Positions 1 to 3,725 of a stretch of 5,824 nt of DNA are shown one piece after another (position 1 is the stretch's first letter; each line of letters begins with the position of its first letter). The position numbers were made by a program, and so were the translations under genes. This stretch comes from Candidatus Sodaliphilus fimicaballi. GTDB lineage: Bacteria; Bacteroidota; Bacteroidia; Bacteroidales; Muribaculaceae. The notes under the pieces are model-generated. The model had not been told where the DNA came from. It did not search any database and saw nothing but the letters and a program-made list of their open reading frames with translations. The stretch is from NCBI GenBank assembly GCA_018065165.1, contig JAGHTV010000079.1:1-5824 (forward strand), in the 5' to 3' direction.

Positions 1-33
1 GTTCACCTACTCTTGAGCGCTCTTGAATAATGC

Positions 34-1245
34 CTAGACCTCGGGAGCGTGGCGTACAGTGTCGATGAGCTCAACGATCTCGACCAAGAGTTCTTCCTTA
101 GCACCACGTGGTGTGATTGCGGGAGTACCCAGACGCAAACCTGAAGTCTGGAACGCGCTGCGGTCGTCAAAGGGAACCATGTTCTTGTTGGCAGTAATGT
201 CGGCTGCTACGAGAGCCTTCTCGGCAACCTTACCGGTGAGCTCGGGGAACTTAGTGCGCAAGTCAACGAGCATGCTGTGGTTGTCGGTACCACCTGAGCA
301 AATCTTGTAGCCCTTGTCGGTGAGAGCCTGTGCCATAGCGCGTGCGTTGGCGCGAACCTGTGTTTGATATTCCTTGAACGAGGGATCGAGTGCCTCGCCA
401 AATGCTACAGCCTTAGCTGCGATTACGTGCTCGAGGGGACCGCCCTGTACACCGGGGAATACAGCGCTGTCGAGCAGTGCCGACATCTTGCGAATCTCGC
501 CCTTCTTTGTAGCCTTGCCCCAGGGGTTCTCAAAGTCCTTACCCAGCAAGATGATACCGCCACGAGGACCGCGCAGTGTCTTGTGTGTAGTACTTGTAAC
601 GATGTGAGCATATTTCAAGGGGTTCTCGAGCAGACCTGCTGCGATGAGACCTGCGGGGTGAGCCATGTCAATCATGAGCAGAGCGCCCACCTTGTCGGCA
701 ATGGCGCGCATGCGTGCGTAGTCCCACTCGCGGCTGTAAGCGCTGGCACCACCCACGATGAGCTTGGGTTGCTCGCGCAGAGCCACCTCTTCCATCATGT
801 CGTAGTCAACGAGGTTGGTATCGGCTGTTACGTTATACTCGCACTGGTTGAAGTGCATACCTGAGAAGTTTACAGGGCTACCGTGTGACAGGTGACCACC
901 GTGAGCCAGGTTCAGACCCATGAACTTGTCACCGGGCTTGAGGCATGCCATGAATACAGCCATGTTAGCTTGTGCACCACTGTGGGGCTGTACGTTGGCA
1001 TACTCGGCACCAAAGAGTTTCTTGATACGTTCGATGGCCAGAGTCTCAGCCTCGTCAACGAATTGGCAACCACCATAGTAGCGGTGTCCGGGATAACCCT
1101 CGGCATACTTATTAGTAAGGCAACTGCCCATAGCTTGCATCACTTGAGGGCTAACGAAGTTCTCGCTGGCGATCAACTCGATGCCTTGTTGCTGGCGTTG
1201 TTGTTCTTTCGCGATGATGTCAAATAATACTTGATCTTTTTCCAT
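34..1245 (-). CDS. glyA: Serine hydroxymethyltransferase (GlyA)
   Basis: This is a 403-residue PLP-dependent cytosolic enzyme that interconverts serine plus tetrahydrofolate with glycine plus 5,10-methylene-tetrahydrofolate. Seen in the sequence: the N-terminal [11 protein letters not shown] motif (residues 22-32), [15 protein letters not shown] (45-59), the [14 protein letters not shown] segment (191-204) with the PLP-ring aspartate, and [13 protein letters not shown] (218-230), whose Lys222 is the expected Schiff-base lysine. FPGVQGGP (263-270) and SGLRLGTPA (368-376) complete the family signature. The start at 1245 is the natural one; it is preceded by A-rich sequence (AAAAATCACACAAT), not a Shine-Dalgarno motif. 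From memory, family members run about 415-430 residues, so this C-terminus is short. The reading frame stops at TAG (34-36), continues for eight sense codons and meets a second TAG at 7-9. It lies 73 bases after the flavin reductase gene and has its own promoter at 1282-1313. The identity is secure; only the exact C-terminus is open. Confidence 0.97.
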   Translation of the reverse strand: MEKDQVLFDIIAKEQQRQQQGIELIASENFVSPQVMQAMGSCLTNKYAEGYPGHRYYGGCQFVDEAETLAIERIKKLFGAEYANVQPHSGAQANMAVFMACLKPGDKFMGLNLAHGGHLSHGSPVNFSGMHFNQCEYNVTADTNLVDYDMMEEVALREQPKLIVGGASAYSREWDYARMRAIADKVGALLMIDMAHPAGLIAAGLLENPLKYAHIVTSTTHKTLRGPRGGIILLGKDFENPWGKATKKGEIRKMSALLDSAVFPGVQGGPLEHVIAAKAVAFGEALDPSFKEYQTQVRANARAMAQALTDKGYKICSGGTDNHSMLVDLRTKFPELTGKVAEKALVAADITANKNMVPFDDRSAFQTSGLRLGTPAITPRGAKEELLVEIVELIDTVRHAPEV

Positions 1246-1260
1246 ATTGTGTGATTTTTA

Positions 1261-1306
1261 GAAGGTTATTTGTGTGTTGTGCAAATGTACTACAAATATA
1301 ACCTTC
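1261..1306. repeat. Inverted repeat straddling the glyA promoter
   Basis: GAAGGTTAT (1261-1269) and ATAACCTTC (1298-1306) are a perfect 9-bp inverted repeat separated by 28 bases. One arm lies in the spacer between the -33 and -7 boxes of the glyA promoter and the other in the predicted 5' untranslated region. A transcript from the glyA promoter would carry only the second arm. A DNA-level operator is therefore more likely than an RNA hairpin for that transcript, although a read-through transcript from upstream could fold it. Confidence 0.5.
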
Positions 1307-1313
1307 AAGCAAA
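1282..1313 (-). promoter_or_regulatory. Predicted glyA promoter (Bacteroidetes type)
   Basis: Read on the minus strand, TTTG (1313-1310) is followed by a 20-base spacer and then TACATTTG (1289-1282). This fits the Bacteroidetes primary sigma pattern TTTG-N19/20-TAnnTTTG. It predicts a transcription start near 1277, about 30 bases before the glyA ATG. glyA can therefore probably be expressed independently of the upstream pyrBI-flavin reductase transcript. The assignment rests on motif match only. Confidence 0.72.
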
Positions 1314-1318
1314 TTAAT

Positions 1319-1888
1319 TTATTTCTTTTTCTTGCGCACTGTCCAGCCAAAGTGTCCCAGTTCCTCGCCCAGCGTGTAGTAATGACCGTGACAATAGGTG
1401 ATGAGGTCGGCCTTCTTCAGGTCGAGTGCTCCTGTCACAGGGTCGAGATACTGCTCGTCGGCAATGACGTTGGTCACCTCGGCAATAAACATGTCGTGAG
1501 TACCCAGTCTCATGATATCCTTGACGCGGCATTCAATGCTCAGGGGTGCCTCGTCGATGTAGGGGGCATCAACCGTCTGTCCCTTGATGGGCGTTAGGTT
1601 CATCTCCTTCCACTTGTTGCAGTCGCGTCCCGAGCGCACGCCACACCAGTCGGTGGCTCGTGCCAGTGCACGATTGGTGAGGTTGAGCGTGAAAGCCATA
1701 TTCTTCTCTATGATGTGATGGCTGTGACGCTCAGGCCTTATCGACACATAGCACATGGCTGGGTCGCTGCATATGGTGCCCGTCCATGCCGCTGTGAGCA
1801 TGTTATACTCCTCGGGCGTAGCTCCACAACTCACCAGCAGGGCTGGCAAGGGATATATCATGGTGCCGGGTCTCCAGTTTTGCTTCAT
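1319..1888 (-). CDS. Flavin reductase family protein (flavoredoxin-like)
   Basis: This 189-residue protein belongs to the FMN-binding split-barrel flavin reductase-like family, cytosolic proteins that bind FMN and in some members reduce free flavins or pass electrons on. Seen: MKQNWRPGTMIYPLPALLVSCG at the N-terminus, N29-MLTAAWTG (29-37) and SDPAMCYVSIRPERHSH (41-57), which form the expected FMN-phosphate and ring-binding face, LGTHDMFIAEV (128-138), and a C-terminal HGHYYTLGEELGHFGW followed by a short lysine tail. The reading frame extends upstream to 1972, but residues before M(1888) are antisense-like and overlap pyrI, so the start at 1888 is preferred. That start lies a single base after the pyrI stop (1890-1892), so translational coupling is likely. 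The physiological substrate cannot be told from sequence. From memory, this gene commonly sits between pyrI and glyA in Bacteroidales, but no pathway link to pyrimidine or serine metabolism is evident. Confidence 0.92.
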   Translation of the reverse strand: MKQNWRPGTMIYPLPALLVSCGATPEEYNMLTAAWTGTICSDPAMCYVSIRPERHSHHIIEKNMAFTLNLTNRALARATDWCGVRSGRDCNKWKEMNLTPIKGQTVDAPYIDEAPLSIECRVKDIMRLGTHDMFIAEVTNVIADEQYLDPVTGALDLKKADLITYCHGHYYTLGEELGHFGWTVRKKKK

Positions 1889-1889
1889 C

Positions 1890-2345
1890 TTACTTGAGTA
1901 CGATTTCAGCTTGATTGACGGTGCACTCGCAGTGGTGGCAGCGCAGCACGATCTTCTCGCGGTCGATGACATGGAAGCGTGTGCGCATGGGCTCGTTGTT
2001 GCTTATGCACTTGGGATTGTTGCACTTAACGATGTTGTTGAGTTCTTCGGGAACAGCTACCTTGTGCTTGTTCACTACCTCATAGTCCTTGATTACATTG
2101 ATGATGGCAGTGGGAGCGATAACAGCGATGCGGTTGAGGGTCTCCTCGGGGAATTGCACATCGGCAATCTTGATGATGCCCTTCTTGCCCATAAGCTTGC
2201 TGTCAAGGTTAAAGCCTATGGTCACGCTGCTTGTGAGGTCCTTAATACCCAGCATTGACACAACCTTAAATAGTGACTCGCTGGGAATATGGTCAATTAC
2301 GGTGCCGTTTTTGAGTGCGGCTACTGCAAGTTCTTTCTTTTCCAT
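1890..2345 (-). CDS. pyrI: Aspartate carbamoyltransferase regulatory chain (PyrI)
   Basis: The 151-residue regulatory subunit of aspartate transcarbamoylase binds the allosteric nucleotides (CTP/UTP inhibit and ATP activates in E. coli) and holds catalytic trimers together through a zinc domain. Seen: the N-terminal nucleotide-binding domain, with [18 protein letters not shown] (5-22) matching the conserved start of the family and [18 protein letters not shown] (43-60) carrying the binding lysines. The C-terminal zinc site is Cys108-x4-Cys113 in CNNPKC and Cys136-x2-Cys139 in CHHC. The length is that of the E. coli protein (153), so the subunit looks intact. The start at 2345 follows ATATTACAACA with no Shine-Dalgarno. 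The gene lies 132 bases downstream of pyrB, an unusually wide gap for two subunits of one complex and one filled with repeats. Its stop is one base from the next start. An allosteric holoenzyme with PyrB is expected. Confidence 0.97.
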   Translation of the reverse strand: MEKKELAVAALKNGTVIDHIPSESLFKVVSMLGIKDLTSSVTIGFNLDSKLMGKKGIIKIADVQFPEETLNRIAVIAPTAIINVIKDYEVVNKHKVAVPEELNNIVKCNNPKCISNNEPMRTRFHVIDREKIVLRCHHCECTVNQAEIVLK

Positions 2346-2361
2346 TGTTGTAATATTTTAA

Positions 2362-2477
2362 TCGGTTAAGCCGTTAACCTTTTAATCTTTAAACGATTAA
2401 CCCTTTAACCTGTTTACTCTTTAACCTGTTAACCTATTAACCTATAAACCTGTTAACCTTTTAAACCTTTTAAACCT
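2362..2477. repeat. Degenerate 8-bp tandem repeat between pyrB and pyrI
   Basis: The spacer consists largely of TTAACC-type units (AGGTTAAN in the transcript). Exact TTAACC hexamers start at 2374, 2397, 2405, 2421, 2429, 2437 and 2453. Variant units at 2413 (TTTACT), 2445 (TAAACC) and 2461 (TTAAACC) fall on the same 8-base phase from 2397 to 2461, and a further TTAAACC sits at 2470. The hexamer also forms a short hairpin, GGTTAA-gccg-TTAACC (2364-2379). Stops occur throughout, and I see no promoter (no TAnnTTTG) and no terminator. The likely origin is slipped-strand expansion of a short seed; any function is unknown. Confidence 0.85.
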
Positions 2478-3389
2478 TTATAATTCTATCCCCAACGCAC
2501 GGCATATGATTGCCTGACGGGCAAACAGACCGTTCTTTGCTTGCTGGAAGTAGTAAGCCTTGGGACTGTCGTCAACATCTTGAGTAATCTCGGTGATGCG
2601 GGGCAGTGGGTGCAGCACGCGCAGGTTGTCCTTGCTGCCCTCGAGCATTGATGCACGCAGGGTGTACAGGCTCTTGACACGTTCATATTCCATAAGGTCG
2701 CTGAAGCGTTCACGCTGCACGCGAGTCATGTACAGGATGTCGGTTTGGTTGATGATATCCTCGTTAAACTCGGTTGTCTCGGTGTACTTGATGCCCTTCT
2801 TGTCGCAGAAGTCCTTGTACTGCTTGGGCATCTTGAGCTCGTCGCATGCCACAAAGTTGAAGGTGGGGTTGAAGTACTGCATTGCCTCGAGCAGTGAGTG
2901 TACTGTGCGGCCATACTTGAGGTCGCCCACCATGGTTATTGTAAGGTCGTTGAGACGGCCTTGAGTCTTGTAGATGCTATACAGGTCAAGCATGGTTTGT
3001 GACGGGTGCTGGTTAGCGCCGTCGCCTGCGTTGATGATGGGCACGGGCGAAATCTCGCTTGCATATCGTGCTGCTCCCTCAAGGTAGTGTCGCATCACAA
3101 TGAGGTCGGCATAGTTGCTAACCATCATAATGGTGTCCTTGAGAGTCTCACCCTTTGACTGGCTGCTGGTCTTAGCATCGCTGAAACCAATCACACGACC
3201 GCCTAGGCGGTTTACTGCAGTCTCAAAGCTCAGGCGTGTGCGAGTCGATGGCTCAAAGAATAATGTTGCCACTACCTTGCCCTCGAGCAAACGCTGATTA
3301 GGCTGTTTTTCAAACTCTCCTGCTCGCTCAAGTAAAGACAGTATCTCGTCTTTGCTGAGGTCTGAAATAGATACCAAACTCTTTGTCAT
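2478..3389 (-). CDS. pyrB: Aspartate carbamoyltransferase catalytic chain (PyrB)
   Basis: The 303-residue cytosolic enzyme condenses carbamoyl phosphate with aspartate to N-carbamoyl-aspartate, the committed step of pyrimidine synthesis. Seen: the carbamoyl-phosphate loop FFEPSTRTR (44-52), the mobile loop SSQSKGET (75-82), whose Lys79 reaches into the neighbouring active site, [10 protein letters not shown] (122-131), [11 protein letters not shown] (155-165), the aspartate-binding RVQRERF (223-229) and HPLPR (260-264). All expected catalytic residues are present and the length is close to the E. coli chain (about 310). The start at 3389 is the natural ATG; it follows AATACAACA and has no Shine-Dalgarno. 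It is the first full gene of the leftward cluster and is followed by its regulatory partner pyrI, which implies the class B dodecameric enzyme. Expression is probably controlled by the leader at 3426-3565, which holds a terminator before the gene. Confidence 0.98.
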   Translation of the reverse strand: MTKSLVSISDLSKDEILSLLERAGEFEKQPNQRLLEGKVVATLFFEPSTRTRLSFETAVNRLGGRVIGFSDAKTSSQSKGETLKDTIMMVSNYADLIVMRHYLEGAARYASEISPVPIINAGDGANQHPSQTMLDLYSIYKTQGRLNDLTITMVGDLKYGRTVHSLLEAMQYFNPTFNFVACDELKMPKQYKDFCDKKGIKYTETTEFNEDIINQTDILYMTRVQRERFSDLMEYERVKSLYTLRASMLEGSKDNLRVLHPLPRITEITQDVDDSPKAYYFQQAKNGLFARQAIICRALGIEL

Positions 3390-3425
3390 TGTTGTATTAT
3401 GTGTTTTATTTAGTTGTTGGCATAT

Positions 3426-3467
3426 AAAAAAAGCCTCATCACAACCCCTGATGGTTGAGACAGGCTT
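3426..3467 (-). terminator. Intrinsic terminator / attenuator in the pyrB leader
   Basis: Minus-strand RNA folds as AAGCCT (3467-3462) with AGGCTT (3436-3431), plus an apical CAACC/GGTTG helix, separated by a small internal loop and closed by an ATCAGG loop. Seven U residues (3432-3426) follow the stem directly. An alternative apical helix, CATCA/TGATG, is also possible. The terminator sits about 100 bases downstream of the predicted pyrB transcription start and 36 bases before the pyrB ATG. With no full gene upstream on this strand, its natural role is to end transcripts prematurely before pyrB, i.e. attenuation. Confidence 0.8.
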
Positions 3468-3468
3468 C

Positions 3469-3540
3469 GCTACCTTCGACTATCATTGCTCTGCGGGCAG
3501 CGGTGCTGCATGCAGGTGAGAGCACGGGGCTCACTGTAGC
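3469..3540 (-). promoter_or_regulatory. Structured pyrB leader RNA (nested helices)
   Basis: Within the leader, GCTAC (3540-3536) can pair with GTAGC (3473-3469), TGCTCT (3524-3519) with AGAGCA (3492-3487), and GCAGC (3509-3505) with GCTGC (3501-3497) across an ACC loop, giving nested helices directly upstream of the terminator. A competing hairpin, GTGAG/CTCAC (3534-3530 with 3520-3516), is exclusive with the second helix. This layout could be an aptamer-terminator pair or the folding partner of a leader-peptide attenuator. I do not recognise a known riboswitch class. The region is markedly more GC-rich than the rest of the gap. Confidence 0.4.
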
Positions 3541-3565
3541 CGATGTGTAATGAACTTCCATTCAT
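3470..3565 (-). CDS. Possible 31-residue pyrB leader peptide
   Basis: A short ORF starts at ATG (3565-3563), 2-3 bases after the predicted pyrB transcription start, and ends at TAG (3472-3470), 2 bases before the 5' arm of the terminator. The peptide begins [10 protein letters not shown] and ends NDSRR, with CGA AGG as the last two sense codons; it contains four Arg, two Cys and two His. Its placement suits an attenuator: a ribosome held at the end of this ORF would cover the terminator arm and allow read-through into pyrB. No long run of one codon and no strong U-tract is present, so the sensed signal is unclear. The ORF would be translated leaderless or nearly so. It could be chance, the region being a structured RNA instead; there is no homology support. 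Confidence 0.4.
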   Translation of the reverse strand: MNGSSLHIGYSEPRALTCMQHRCPQSNDSRR

Positions 3566-3572
3566 ATCAGTG

Positions 3573-3604
3573 CAAAGGTAGTAAAAATTCATCGCTCCAC
3601 CAAG
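3573..3604 (-). promoter_or_regulatory. Predicted pyrB promoter (Bacteroidetes type)
   Basis: On the minus strand, TACCTTTG (3580-3573) matches the TAnnTTTG -7 box exactly. CTTG (3604-3601), or TTGG (3603-3600), lies 20 or 19 bases upstream as a weaker -33 box. The predicted transcription start is near 3567-3568, which leaves a leader of about 180 bases before the pyrB ATG. This is the likely promoter for pyrB, pyrI and the flavin reductase gene, with possible read-through into glyA. Confidence 0.7.
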
Positions 3605-3631
3605 TGCATTTGTTCAAAAATACGCACCTTG
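3601..3631. repeat. Imperfect dyad overlapping the pyrB -33 region
   Basis: CAAGTGC (3601-3607) and GCACCTTG (3624-3631) form an inverted repeat with one extra C in the right arm; the inner TTTG/CAAA can extend it. It overlaps the predicted -33 box of the pyrB promoter, so it could be a regulator binding site. The arms are short and the evidence is weak. Confidence 0.3.
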
Positions 3632-3673
3632 TTGATAAAAAGTATCATCTTGGCACGATTATACATTTTTGAC

Positions 3674-3704
3674 TTTGTCATTTGCTGAAAATAGAGTAAT
3701 TTTG
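3674..3704 (+). promoter_or_regulatory. Predicted promoter of the outer-membrane protein gene
   Basis: TTTG (3674-3677), a 19-base spacer and TAATTTTG (3697-3704) give an exact match to the Bacteroidetes TTTG-N19-TAnnTTTG pattern. The predicted transcription start is near 3710, leaving an AT-rich leader of about 16 bases before the ATG at 3726. Confidence 0.78.
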
Positions 3705-3725
3705 TAGAATAATTTGTTAATTGGA

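Larger units (their letters stand above)
3390..3725. other. Divergent intergenic region between pyrB and the outer-membrane protein gene
   Basis: This 336-base gap separates two divergent genes. From left to right it holds the pyrB translation initiation zone (A-rich, no Shine-Dalgarno), an intrinsic terminator facing pyrB, a structured leader with a 31-codon ORF, the pyrB promoter (3573-3604), a short imperfect dyad (3601-3631), about 40 AT-rich bases with no recognised motif, and the outer-membrane gene promoter (3674-3704). The two predicted transcription starts are about 140 bases apart and face away from each other. Confidence 0.8.

Noticed and set aside
1..33. CTCTTGA direct repeat with a GAGCGCTC palindrome at the left edge, and an 11-base match to the start of the outer-membrane gene (CGCTCAAGAGT)
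   Set aside because: Too short and too close to the window edge to call a terminator or attachment site; the 11-base match is compatible with chance.
364..864. Plus-strand open frame of 166 codons
   Set aside because: It lies wholly antisense to glyA, whose protein is unmistakable. It has no family motifs and no promoter or start context of its own.
1889..1972. Upstream extension of the flavin reductase by 28 residues
   Set aside because: The added residues are unlike the family and overlap the pyrI C-terminal codons; M at 1888 matches the family N-terminus.
1755..2258. Plus-strand open frame of 167 codons
   Set aside because: It is antisense across the flavin reductase-pyrI junction; it mirrors two real genes and shows no recognisable domain.
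2362..2477. TTAACC units considered as a CRISPR array or protein-binding array of iterons
   Set aside because: Units are 8-9 bases with no distinct spacers, no cas genes and no replication gene nearby; they are better described as a degenerate simple repeat.
3426..3467. Terminator hairpin read as serving the plus strand
   Set aside because: The U-tract follows the stem only on the minus strand; on the plus strand the A-run precedes the stem, and no plus-strand gene ends there.
3633..3650. TGATA-aaaag-TATCA hairpin
   Set aside because: Five A/T-rich pairs in AT-rich intergenic DNA, with no T-run and no link to either promoter.
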